Shown one piece after another: positions 7,534-14,976 of a DNA stretch of 38,478 nt; position 1 is the first letter of the stretch, and each line of letters begins with the position of its first letter. This DNA comes from UBA6624 sp964343345 [NCBI: uncultured bacterium] (GTDB lineage: Bacteria; UBP7; UBA6624), in the NCBI GenBank assembly GCA_964343345.1, contig CAYFJE010000002.1, positions 1 through 38,478 of the forward strand, read 5' to 3'. A program made the position numbers and the translations under genes. The notes beneath the pieces are model-generated. The model was not told the DNA's origin, made no database searches, and saw only the letters and a list, made by a program, of their open reading frames with translations.

Positions 7534-8315
7534 ACCTCCAACCTCAAGTTGTAAATCTAACTGAAAGTACCAAAGAAGGTGCTATTGGTTCCGTTTCTTT
7601 TTCTTGCTCAAAGGAATTATCTGCAGGTCAGGTTTTTAAAATCGGAACTTTTGGCATTGGTGAGACATCTGCATGGGTAACGGATTGGGAAGAGGGAATA
7701 GCAACCGTATCATTTTTAGAAAACAATTCAGTCACACACAAAATCATGCTTTTGCCAAAAGGAGAATGTATAACTTTGAGAGGACCTTTCGGAAACGGAT
7801 TCCCATTTGCCAAAAAAAACTACAAAAAGATTCTCTTGATAAACAAAGATGATGGCATTTTGTCGCAGAAAAAACTCATAAATGACCTTATTCAAACAGG
7901 TTCAGACATCACACTTTTTCACTTCACATCTTCTCCAAAAAATCCAGTCATGAAGAGCTCTTTAGAAAAAACATGTAACAACGAAGAGTCTCCTGTTGAT
8001 GGTCAAATTTTTGACTTGACCAAAAAAGGACCCCAAGACCTGAATTCTTTTATTAGCAAACAGCTAGAACAACATAATTTTTCGGCCGTTGATGCCGTTG
8101 CCATTTCAGGAGATGAAAATTTTCAGCAAGCTATATCTAAAACCCTAGAACAAACAAACATTAAAGACAAAGATATATACATTCTTTTTAATCGCAACTT
8201 CACATCAGGCATGGGTTGGTCAAACCAGGACTTATACGGAGTAACTAACATCTGGAAAGATGGGCCGGTATTCACTCTTTCGGAGGTTCGAAGGTTCCCG
8301 GGAATTTTTATTTAG
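7530..8315 (+). CDS. AsrB/FlxA-like FAD/NAD-reductase fold protein lacking [2Fe-2S] and NAD motifs
   Basis: A 261-residue protein with the order of AsrB/HydG/FlxA-type ferredoxin reductases: a flavin-barrel domain (SAGQVFKIG at 31-39, RGPFGNGFP at 84-92), a Rossmann-like half (about 100-210) and a C-terminal iron-sulfur tail ending IWKDGPVF (241-248). In relatives the tail has C-x4-C-x2-C-x7-C; here these positions are Ser226, Ser231, Asp234 and Trp242 with identical spacing. The NAD-binding G-G-x-G-x-x-P is K-D-D-G-I-L-S (106-112). The flavin-contact segment of the barrel also looks altered (ETSAWVT at 45-51). This subunit probably no longer takes electrons from NAD(P)H. It is coupled to the previous gene by an ATGA overlap and ends the operon, overlapping rsmA tail to tail. 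Confidence 0.72.
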   Translation: MNLQPQVVNLTESTKEGAIGSVSFSCSKELSAGQVFKIGTFGIGETSAWVTDWEEGIATVSFLENNSVTHKIMLLPKGECITLRGPFGNGFPFAKKNYKKILLINKDDGILSQKKLINDLIQTGSDITLFHFTSSPKNPVMKSSLEKTCNNEESPVDGQIFDLTKKGPQDLNSFISKQLEQHNFSAVDAVAISGDENFQQAISKTLEQTNIKDKDIYILFNRNFTSGMGWSNQDLYGVTNIWKDGPVFTLSEVRRFPGIFI

Positions 8316-9105
8316 ATTTTAAATTTTTGACTAAAAACAACCCAAGGTCCGAGTCTAAATCTTCAGCCCTGAAACCTTCGGGGATTTTTTTAATTGCAGA
8401 TTCTGAAACTATATTTTTTAGTAAGTTTTTTACCTTTTTTCTTCGTTGGGAAAACATGATTTTGTTTAACATCAAGTAATTTTCAGCATGTTTAAAATCC
8501 TCCTTTTTCCCTTTGTTTAACAGGGTTAAAACAGCACTTTCTACCTTTGGTCGAGGAAAAAAACATTCTGATGACAATATTTTTTGAATTTTGCATGAGT
8601 AAAAATGCTGCAGGGGTCCTGAAAGAGCACCAAATGATTTTGTGCCAGAATTCGAACAAACTCGTTCAGCCACCTCTTTTTGAACGGTAAAAACAGCATG
8701 ATTTATTTTCTGAGGCCATTGTGCAACAGTCCACAGAATCCTTCCTGAAAGATAGTAGGGAAGGTTGCCGACAAGAGATCCTGAAGATGTCTCGTTTTCT
8801 GGGTTCCACGAGCGGATGTCTTTTTTTACAACCTCTTTTCCAAACCTTTGAGCAAGAAGAGAGTGAAGTGTTTCATCGATTTCAAACACACTAAACTCCT
8901 TCCTTTTTTTGATTAGCTCGGTCAAAAAACCCAAACCACCACCTATTTCAATTGTCCAGTTTGAAAGATGCTTATCAAGAAGGTTTTTTATGTAAATCAA
9001 TTCAGAACCCTTTATCATGAAGTTTTGACCACGATGTTTCTTTGGAGGGTTTATTGCAAAATATTTAGAAGCCCTCCACCTTAAAGACTCTGGGTTTTTT
9101 CTGAT
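8308..9105 (-). CDS. rsmA: 16S rRNA dimethyladenosine transferase RsmA (KsgA), non-canonical start
   Basis: This enzyme dimethylates two adjacent adenines near the 3' end of 16S rRNA with S-adenosylmethionine. Visible motifs are the SAM-binding EIGGGLGFLTEL, the acidic VFEIDETL, the catalytic NLPYYLSGRIL and the C-terminal FFPRPKVESAVL. The first ATG (9018) would remove the family N-terminus. In frame upstream the sequence reads PPKKHRGQNFM, and the Q-N-F part is needed for SAM binding. No ATG, GTG or TTG exists between the in-frame TAG (9106-9108) and 9018. Candidate starts are ATC at 9105, which has GAGGA seven bases before it, and ATA at 9054. I give the ATC because of that ribosome site; the exact start is uncertain. 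Confidence 0.85.
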   Translation of the reverse strand: MRKNPESLRWRASKYFAINPPKKHRGQNFMIKGSELIYIKNLLDKHLSNWTIEIGGGLGFLTELIKKRKEFSVFEIDETLHSLLAQRFGKEVVKKDIRSWNPENETSSGSLVGNLPYYLSGRILWTVAQWPQKINHAVFTVQKEVAERVCSNSGTKSFGALSGPLQHFYSCKIQKILSSECFFPRPKVESAVLTLLNKGKKEDFKHAENYLMLNKIMFSQRRKKVKNLLKNIVSESAIKKIPEGFRAEDLDSDLGLFLVKNLKSK

Positions 9106-9324
9106 CTAAACTTCCTCGTAAAAAACTAAGGCCCCTGAAACAAACATTGTTGTCTTTATCCCATCTTCCTCTTTTGATGTATCCATTGTTACACCTGAAG
9201 AATACTTGATATCCAAGATTTTAATTTTGCCCTTCTGCTCATCTATCCAGGCATTTATCTCTCTGTCTAAAGGCGGAGTTCGGTAGTTTCCAAGACTAGA
9301 TTCCATGAAATGCTTTACTTTCAT
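9106..9324 (-). CDS. Small hypothetical protein, weakly Cse60-like
   Basis: A 72-residue protein starting MKVKHFMESSLGNYRTPPL and ending GALVFYEEV. It has no signal peptide or membrane helix. The pattern of a short MKVK strand, a helix (LDREINAWIDE), KIKILDIKYSSGV and a closing hydrophobic strand ending in Tyr-Glu-Glu recalls the small Cse60/DUF2758 family, whose function is poorly known; this is a weak pattern match only. The gene is in the same frame as rsmA and is separated from it by a single TAG, so the two are probably co-transcribed. A -10-like TAAGAT ends six bases before its ATG, and no Shine-Dalgarno is seen. Confidence 0.5.
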   Translation of the reverse strand: MKVKHFMESSLGNYRTPPLDREINAWIDEQKGKIKILDIKYSSGVTMDTSKEEDGIKTTMFVSGALVFYEEV

Positions 9325-9357
9325 AGGTAAATCTTAATTCGAAAAATCAAACAAACC

Positions 9358-9375
9358 TAATCCAATTTTGGATTA
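9358..9375. promoter_or_regulatory. Perfect inverted repeat in a divergent promoter region (candidate operator)
   Basis: TAATCCAA and its exact reverse complement TTGGATTA flank a two-base spacer. It lies in the 96-base gap between two divergent genes (starts at 9324 minus and 9421 plus), close to where both promoters must be. The geometry fits a dimeric repressor site. No regulator is identified. Confidence 0.4.
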
Positions 9376-9420
9376 AAACTAAAAATAATGTACCATTGTT
9401 GGATATAAAATTAAAAAAGA

Positions 9421-10356
9421 ATGAAAGTAAATTTATTCAAACAAAACGAAAAGGGAAAGAATAAACTTCTAAGTTTACTCTTGTGCGGAAGTCTTTTTTT
9501 CTCGAAAGGGATTGCTGCCGAGGAGCCTTCTAGTGAAGAACTTTTCGTTAAGACTTTTCTTGTGGAAGGAGTGGTGCTTCCAGAGGGAACTTTGACACTT
9601 CCCAAGATAAAGATTGACTACACGGCAACAAAACATGTTGAAATTGCAAAAAACCTGTTAGGGGAAAATATAGAATCTGAAACACCTAGCGGTTTAACAA
9701 GGGTTATAGATCAAAATTTCCAAAAATATACAACTTCAGAAGGCAAAGAGCTTTTAGTTTTTCAGCATGGTGGCATTCAATTTAAGAACCCTTTTCAAAA
9801 TATAAACGAGATGTATCCAACAACAAGGCCAGAGGCCGAAAAGGTTTTAGAAATCTTCATTGACAACTTCGGGCACTTTCCGCTAGATGCAACCCTAGTC
9901 AGCACTTCAGACATAAAGCATCCAGAGTACCAATCTTTCAACAACAGCCGAGGCTTGCCATTGGGGTACACATATGAGTACGGCAGGTATTTTAAAGATA
10001 TACCTATAAAAAACGATTTCGTTCAAGCAGTCATCATTGGGGGAAGGGTTTTTCAATTTTCTTTTTCCTGGGGACTTTTACCAGAAGAGATAAAAGACAC
10101 AGAGGAAGAAATTATTCCAGCATGGTTGGCCGTGAAGGATGCAATAGAGTATGCTTATAAGAATTTTTTTGCTGGAAAATATTATGCTGACGTTTATGTC
10201 ACCAAGGTTCAATTGATTTATACTTTCAACGGCATGGAAGAGGCTTGGAAAAAAGATGAACCAAAGACACTTGTCCCTGCCTGGACTGTACAGATAAACA
10301 ATAAACATGACATCACAATCGAAGCTTTTTCTAGCCAAATAATACCGATTTATTAG
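9421..10356 (+). CDS. Secreted hypothetical protein
   Basis: A 311-residue protein with a Sec-type signal peptide: a basic n-region (KQNEKGKNK), the hydrophobic LLSLLLCGSLFFS and a probable cleavage after GIAA near residue 33. The mature part is mixed alpha/beta with many aromatic residues (GLPLGYTYEYGRYFKDIP, GRVFQFSFSWGLLP, VPAWTVQINNK). I do not recognise a family. The final pattern, with a strand, PAWTVQI and a conserved end, is vaguely like PepSY or YycI-type secreted domains, but I would not assign it. A -10-like TAAAAT (9406-9411) ends nine bases before the ATG and no Shine-Dalgarno is present, so a leaderless transcript is possible. The downstream glycerate kinase gene begins at or across its stop codon. 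Confidence 0.75.
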   Translation: MKVNLFKQNEKGKNKLLSLLLCGSLFFSKGIAAEEPSSEELFVKTFLVEGVVLPEGTLTLPKIKIDYTATKHVEIAKNLLGENIESETPSGLTRVIDQNFQKYTTSEGKELLVFQHGGIQFKNPFQNINEMYPTTRPEAEKVLEIFIDNFGHFPLDATLVSTSDIKHPEYQSFNNSRGLPLGYTYEYGRYFKDIPIKNDFVQAVIIGGRVFQFSFSWGLLPEEIKDTEEEIIPAWLAVKDAIEYAYKNFFAGKYYADVYVTKVQLIYTFNGMEEAWKKDEPKTLVPAWTVQINNKHDITIEAFSSQIIPIY

Positions 10357-10363
10357 TAAAACA

Positions 10364-11539
10364 ATCAAAAACTATAAAAAATTTCTCATTGCTTTAGACA
10401 GCTTCAAAGGGACCTTGAGTTCAGCAGAAGCAGGAAGAATTGTTGCAAGAGCAGTCCATGAATATTCTCCGAAATCAAAAACAACTATAAAAAATTTCGC
10501 TGATGGTGGAGAAGGCACTGTTCAAGCTATTCTGGAAAATTATGAATACACCGAACACAAGGTTGAAACAGTTGGAGCCAATGGCATACCTATAGTTGCT
10601 AGTTGGTTTTTTCTAAAAGAAGAACAAATAGCATTATTTGAAATGGCATCAGTTGTCGGGCTTCCCCTCCTCACGGTTGAAGATTTGAATCCTGAGAAAA
10701 CAAGTACATTGGGAATTGCGCCAATCATTCTTGACATTTTAAATAAAAAAGTCAAAAAAGTATGGCTCGCTGCTGGAGGGACCTCAACCCTTGATGCAGG
10801 GCTCGGGCTTCTTAAAGGGATGGGAGTTCGTTTTAAAAACAAGGAATATCCTAAAAATTTAATCGAAATTAAAGGTTCTGAAGTTTTGGATTTTTCTAAA
10901 GTAGAAACAAGCAATAAAAACCTCCAACCTTACCCAGAAAAAGGCAATTGCCTGTTCCCAAGCGTGATTTTTGATATAATTGCTGATGTTCATGCTCCCT
11001 TGCTTGGTAGCAAAGGGGCTGTTTTTGCTTTTGGCAAACAAAAAGGAGCCACCCCAAAAAATACAGCTCTTCTAGAGAGGGGGATGGTTAATTTTTCCAA
11101 TGTCATTCAGGGAAAAACAAAAGATCCATCCTTTTTAAAATTGGGCGGATTGGGAGCAGCAGGAGGGATTGCCTTAGGGCTTTCTTTGTTGTTTAAAGTG
11201 AATATAAAAAAAGGAGCTGATTTTATTGTGGCAAAAACTGGAATAAACAAAACGATAGACAATTGTGACATCCTGATAACAGGAGAAGGGCAATTCAACT
11301 CTCAAAGCAAGCAGGGAAAAGGGCCTTGGGTTCTTGCATCTTTAGCAAAAGAAAGAAATATCCCAGCTTTGATTATTAGCGGGTTAAAGATGAGGAAAGA
11401 GGATAAGGTAGGGGATTTTCATTTTTTGGAAACCTCGAACTCTTCTCCAAAAAGCAAAACAGAAGCAAAGGAAAATCTTTTCAACGCAACAACAAAATGG
11501 CTTAAAGAAAACGAGGTGAATAATAATGAAACAAAATAA
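10364..11539 (+). CDS. Glycerate kinase (GlxK/GarK family), non-canonical start
   Basis: This enzyme phosphorylates D-glycerate with ATP in glyoxylate and serine breakdown. Family motifs run through the protein: LDSFKGTLSSAEAG, the ADGGEG loop, AAGGTSTLDAGLGLLKGMG, GSKGAVFAFGKQKGA, GLGAAGGIALGL and DILITGEGQFNSQSKQGKGP. The first accepted start codon is TTG 10415, but the conserved KKFLIALDSFKGT lies upstream of it. The next in-frame stop upstream is at 10337-10342. Between them only ATT (10352, overlapping the TAG of the previous gene) and ATC (10364) could start the protein with a complete N-terminus. I use the ATC; ATT 10352 is equally possible. It overlaps the next gene by 14 bases. The 2-kinase versus 3-kinase product is not decided by the sequence. 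Confidence 0.85.
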   Translation: MKNYKKFLIALDSFKGTLSSAEAGRIVARAVHEYSPKSKTTIKNFADGGEGTVQAILENYEYTEHKVETVGANGIPIVASWFFLKEEQIALFEMASVVGLPLLTVEDLNPEKTSTLGIAPIILDILNKKVKKVWLAAGGTSTLDAGLGLLKGMGVRFKNKEYPKNLIEIKGSEVLDFSKVETSNKNLQPYPEKGNCLFPSVIFDIIADVHAPLLGSKGAVFAFGKQKGATPKNTALLERGMVNFSNVIQGKTKDPSFLKLGGLGAAGGIALGLSLLFKVNIKKGADFIVAKTGINKTIDNCDILITGEGQFNSQSKQGKGPWVLASLAKERNIPALIISGLKMRKEDKVGDFHFLETSNSSPKSKTEAKENLFNATTKWLKENEVNNNETK

Positions 11540-14429
11540 AGTAATTGACATGGGTTTAATGATCACAGAAACACTTGCAGGGATTGCTGAAAAACCCTCA
11601 TCAGACGGTGCAACTTTGAAAGAAATCGAAAAAGGCCTAAAGAAAGGTATTGAAAAAGAGTTTAAATCTCCAAAAAGCAAAAGCGAAAAAGAACACTTTT
11701 TGCTTCAGGTCGATATCTTTATTAAGAATCATGCCAACAAGTTTTTAAAAAATTGTTCTTTCATAAAGGAAGAAAATGGAAAATGGTTTCTGAGGCCAGA
11801 GAAGCTCAGGGCACACGTGTTCGCTACTGAGATTTTAGAAGAAGGCGGAAATTTTATTCTGGAGTCAAAATTAAGGAGTCTTGTTGCAAAAAAAATGAAT
11901 CAAAAAGTTAGTGAAACTAAACTTTACTTAGAGATTGATGACAACTTTGCAAACACCAGTTTTCTCAATACCGACCACCAGGTTGGAAGAGGCAAGGTGT
12001 GGGGTCTTGTAAATTGGTGGCTAATCAACAACATGGCAATCGAGGTTATAGAGTCGGAGGGGCCAATGAAAGAGAAGCAGCTCATTTCTCGTGTAATGGA
12101 AAAGCAGATGCTTGCTGAAACCAAAATTCCCATCTTTTCTCCAGGAATCGACAAGAGGTTTTTGTCAGAATCAGGGAACTTATGGGATGTCGTTAAGCCA
12201 AAAAAGAAAAGTCTCGAATCTCCTAAAACTGGACGTTTAGAAATAAAGATTCGAGAAGAAATAACTGAAAAAATAGAAAGACTTTTAGAAAATCAAGAAT
12301 CTGATAAAAGTTTTTCAAGAGAGGAAATCACTACCGCATTAATAGGTGCGGCCAAAAGTTCTCGAAGTTCTCATTATGGAGAAATTCTTGATGAAATATT
12401 ACAGTGCTTTGAATCAAAAAAAACAATTACAAAAGTTCGTTTTGAACCAAGAAATCCTTCCTGGATAAAGTCAGAAAGTTTGCCAAAAATAAAAATCAAG
12501 AACCTATCTTCTATTTTTCCATTAGCATATCCAGAAGCCAACCTCGTTGGCGATGACATTTTTGATGAAACTCTTTACGAAAATCTTTCTAATCCTGCAC
12601 TTTATTGGCTGGATGGAGATTTTTCAGAAAAAGGATTTCCAGAAGTTGAACCACTTTTGATATTGACTTTTAATGATTTTGTTGACGAAGGGGTTAATTA
12701 CATTTCACAACCTCTATCCAATGCAATACAGGCCTCCCTTTCGTCATCGGGAGAGTGGGGAGAGTTCACCCTCGAAACACCTAACGATGAAGCATTGTCA
12801 GTTTTAATAAATTTCAAAAATCAAACACTTTCTGGAATTGGAGGATGGATTAATGGTCATGCACAACCTGGGGATGTTTATAGTTTTGAATACCTGGGAT
12901 CTTCAAGATTTAGACTTGCAAAAGCAAAAGAAATAAAAACAGTTTCGCTAGATGACGATGAGCTCGAAAGGCTCTTGATGCTCCAGGGATCCAGTAAGTT
13001 GCATATAAAAGATTTAATCATAAAGGTGTTAAAAAACCATTCAGGGGGCCTTACTTTCAGCGGCCTGTTCAACAGAATCATGTTTATTCAGAGAGTCTCA
13101 AGAAGGGCTTTGATGAGCGAGTTAACAAAATTTTACTGTTTTGAAATAAAAGATGAAAAATGGAGATATCATGAAAAACGAGTCGATTTTGGCGAAAAGT
13201 TTTCTGCAAGTGCCTGGCCAATAGCCGGTGTTCAGACAGGTTGCTGGATTGTCAGAGAGTCTATGGCTCCAAAAAATGGAGATTTTGTAAACTTTAACAA
13301 TTCCAAAATAAAAACAAACGATCTTTTTGCAGTCTTGAATGAAAAAGATGAATTAACTTCTGTTTTTAGGGTTCAAGTTAAAGCAAGAAAATTCAATATT
13401 CAAAATGTAAGTTCTTTTGACCGTGTCCCTTTGACAGATTTCAAGTTACCTCAGGGAAAATTAAAAGAAATTGAAAATTCATTATTTTGCGACATTAATG
13501 AACTGGCTGAAAAACATCTTTTAGATTCTGAAGTTTATGCTGGAATCAAAAAGGCTTTTGCTGAATTTGAGCCAGAAGCGAATGTAAACCAAGAGGTCAC
13601 CAGAAGCCTCGAAGACCTGGAAGGGTTACTTGAAGATTCAGGTTCTGTCAGCCCGTTTGGAGGACTTTCTTGGCAATTGCAGCAAAATTTCAACTGGAAA
13701 GAATTCCAGAAAGTTTTAGATTCAAAAATTTACTCTCAAGAGCACGAAAATAGGTTAGATGCAGACAAGTTCTCGCATTGGTTGTCAAAAAGACCAATTT
13801 CGTGGGATGGAGATTCAATTATCTATCCTTCAGGTCATGGGGAGTTGCCTTCAGGCATTTTGGAATCCATTGTGTTGATTATGAAAAATGCTGACTATAC
13901 GATCACAGAACAATCTCTAAATATCAGAACCGCATTCGGAAAAGATTTTATTTTCGATTGGGAACGGTTGATTTCTGATAAAAGAAGGATTGCAAAAATT
14001 GTTAATTCCGAAGACAGTTTTCAACTTGTGGAATTTCTTACCGGTTGGTTTAGGCGTATGGTTAAAATTGTTGAACCTAGAAAATTAGAAAATGTTGTTA
14101 CAAAACTTTCTCTAAACTTAAAAGGAATCGGATCAATCGATACTGAAAGCATTGACTTGCCTGAATTCATCGAAGGGCAAAGAAAATCTTTGAAATCTTC
14201 TTCTCTTGGTGCCGAAAAACATATTAAATATTCCACCTTTTTTGCAGATTTTAGAGGTTTTTCAAAAGCCAAAATTAAAAAAACTTTAAGTCTAATTTCT
14301 TCAAATATCGAAGAAGGAGGAATCCTTATCATTCTTACTTCTGAGGATCAAAAAATACAATTAAGTGAAGGAAGCCTGGAAGAGCAGATGTCAATGGGCC
14401 TAGTCGTTGCAAGGTCTTATATTTTTTAA
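11526..14429 (+). CDS. Large orphan protein with several winged-helix-like modules
   Basis: A 967-residue soluble protein that I do not recognise. It has no signal peptide or membrane segment. At least three stretches have a winged-helix pattern (helix, turn, helix, then a strand pair with Trp): about 10-95 (ending EENGKWFLRPEKL), 100-160 and 490-560 (ending FEIKDEKWRYHEK). Residues 170-230 may be another. Acidic linkers separate the modules. The last 75 residues (YSTFFADFRGFSKAKIKKTL, then GGILIILTS) look like the end of a Rossmann-like sheet. The start overlaps glycerate kinase by 14 bases, so it is co-translated with it. The 3' end overlaps the amidase by 30 bases tail to tail. A DNA- or RNA-associated scaffold is possible, but nothing in the sequence proves it. 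Confidence 0.8.
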   Translation: MKQNKVIDMGLMITETLAGIAEKPSSDGATLKEIEKGLKKGIEKEFKSPKSKSEKEHFLLQVDIFIKNHANKFLKNCSFIKEENGKWFLRPEKLRAHVFATEILEEGGNFILESKLRSLVAKKMNQKVSETKLYLEIDDNFANTSFLNTDHQVGRGKVWGLVNWWLINNMAIEVIESEGPMKEKQLISRVMEKQMLAETKIPIFSPGIDKRFLSESGNLWDVVKPKKKSLESPKTGRLEIKIREEITEKIERLLENQESDKSFSREEITTALIGAAKSSRSSHYGEILDEILQCFESKKTITKVRFEPRNPSWIKSESLPKIKIKNLSSIFPLAYPEANLVGDDIFDETLYENLSNPALYWLDGDFSEKGFPEVEPLLILTFNDFVDEGVNYISQPLSNAIQASLSSSGEWGEFTLETPNDEALSVLINFKNQTLSGIGGWINGHAQPGDVYSFEYLGSSRFRLAKAKEIKTVSLDDDELERLLMLQGSSKLHIKDLIIKVLKNHSGGLTFSGLFNRIMFIQRVSRRALMSELTKFYCFEIKDEKWRYHEKRVDFGEKFSASAWPIAGVQTGCWIVRESMAPKNGDFVNFNNSKIKTNDLFAVLNEKDELTSVFRVQVKARKFNIQNVSSFDRVPLTDFKLPQGKLKEIENSLFCDINELAEKHLLDSEVYAGIKKAFAEFEPEANVNQEVTRSLEDLEGLLEDSGSVSPFGGLSWQLQQNFNWKEFQKVLDSKIYSQEHENRLDADKFSHWLSKRPISWDGDSIIYPSGHGELPSGILESIVLIMKNADYTITEQSLNIRTAFGKDFIFDWERLISDKRRIAKIVNSEDSFQLVEFLTGWFRRMVKIVEPRKLENVVTKLSLNLKGIGSIDTESIDLPEFIEGQRKSLKSSSLGAEKHIKYSTFFADFRGFSKAKIKKTLSLISSNIEEGGILIILTSEDQKIQLSEGSLEEQMSMGLVVARSYIF

Positions 14430-14924
14430 TTTAAACCAAGGAAATATTGGACCAGGGTCAATCTTTCTTTCGGGAGCTATGTCGGAGTGACCCACGACAT
14501 TCAGGCACTTCGGGTGCTGTTTTTGTATCCAAGAGATTAGTTTAGTAAGGGTTTGAATTTGTTGTTCAGGCCAGTTCGCCCATTTTTTGTCTAGGTGTTT
14601 CGTGTAGCCGCTTTTCCATTTTTTTCCATCTTTCAAAAAACCTGGATTAACTAGTTCGACACCAATTGAAAAATCATTCACATTCCTCCTGTCTTTAAAG
14701 CACGATTTGCCAGCATGCCATGCTTTATAACTAGTATCGACTAACTGAATCACTTTTCCAAATGGGGATATAACAAAATGAGCTGATAGTTTCCTTTTTT
14801 CAAGAACCAACAATGCTTCCTTTGCTGTGAATGTTTCAGTGTAGTGAATTACTATAAGATCAGGATCTATTATCGTTCTTGCATAATTTCTTGTTTTTTT
14901 GAATTTTGAAAATGGGCAAATCAT
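14400..14924 (-). CDS. N-acetylmuramoyl-L-alanine amidase (Amidase_2/AmpD-like)
   Basis: A 174-residue single-domain zinc amidase that cuts the bond between N-acetylmuramic acid and L-alanine of peptidoglycan or its fragments. Zinc ligands are visible as His27 (LIVIHYTE), His146 (VVGHSDIAPE) and Asp156 (KIDPGP), with catalytic candidates Glu90 (IGVELVN) and Lys154. GKVIQLVDTSYKAWHAGKS is the typical substrate-groove segment. No export signal is apparent, so an AmpD-like cytoplasmic recycling role is more likely than lysis, although short non-classical signals occur in this window. It is divergent from the permease gene starting at 14977. Confidence 0.9.
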   Translation of the reverse strand: MICPFSKFKKTRNYARTIIDPDLIVIHYTETFTAKEALLVLEKRKLSAHFVISPFGKVIQLVDTSYKAWHAGKSCFKDRRNVNDFSIGVELVNPGFLKDGKKWKSGYTKHLDKKWANWPEQQIQTLTKLISWIQKQHPKCLNVVGHSDIAPERKIDPGPIFPWFKLKNIRPCND

Positions 14925-14963
14925 TTTGTTTGTTAATTTTAACTATTTCATCTTAATAAAAAA

Positions 14964-14969
14964 TACAAT
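14964..14969 (+). promoter_or_regulatory. Candidate -10 box of a leaderless promoter for the permease gene
   Basis: TACAAT ends seven bases before ATG 14977, and no Shine-Dalgarno is present. The transcription start would fall at or within a few bases of the start codon. No convincing -35 box is seen. Confidence 0.35.
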
Positions 14970-14976
14970 AACATTC

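Noticed and set aside
3287-8315. The Hdr-like operon as a group of pseudogenes
   Set aside because: All four frames are open at normal length with coupled starts, one has a strong ribosome site, and non-ligand family residues are well kept. Decay would leave stops and frameshifts.
9106-9108. TAG readthrough joining the small gene to RsmA
   Set aside because: Same frame and adjacent, but no readthrough element is visible, and an ATC start with a ribosome site explains it more simply. Kept only as an alternative.
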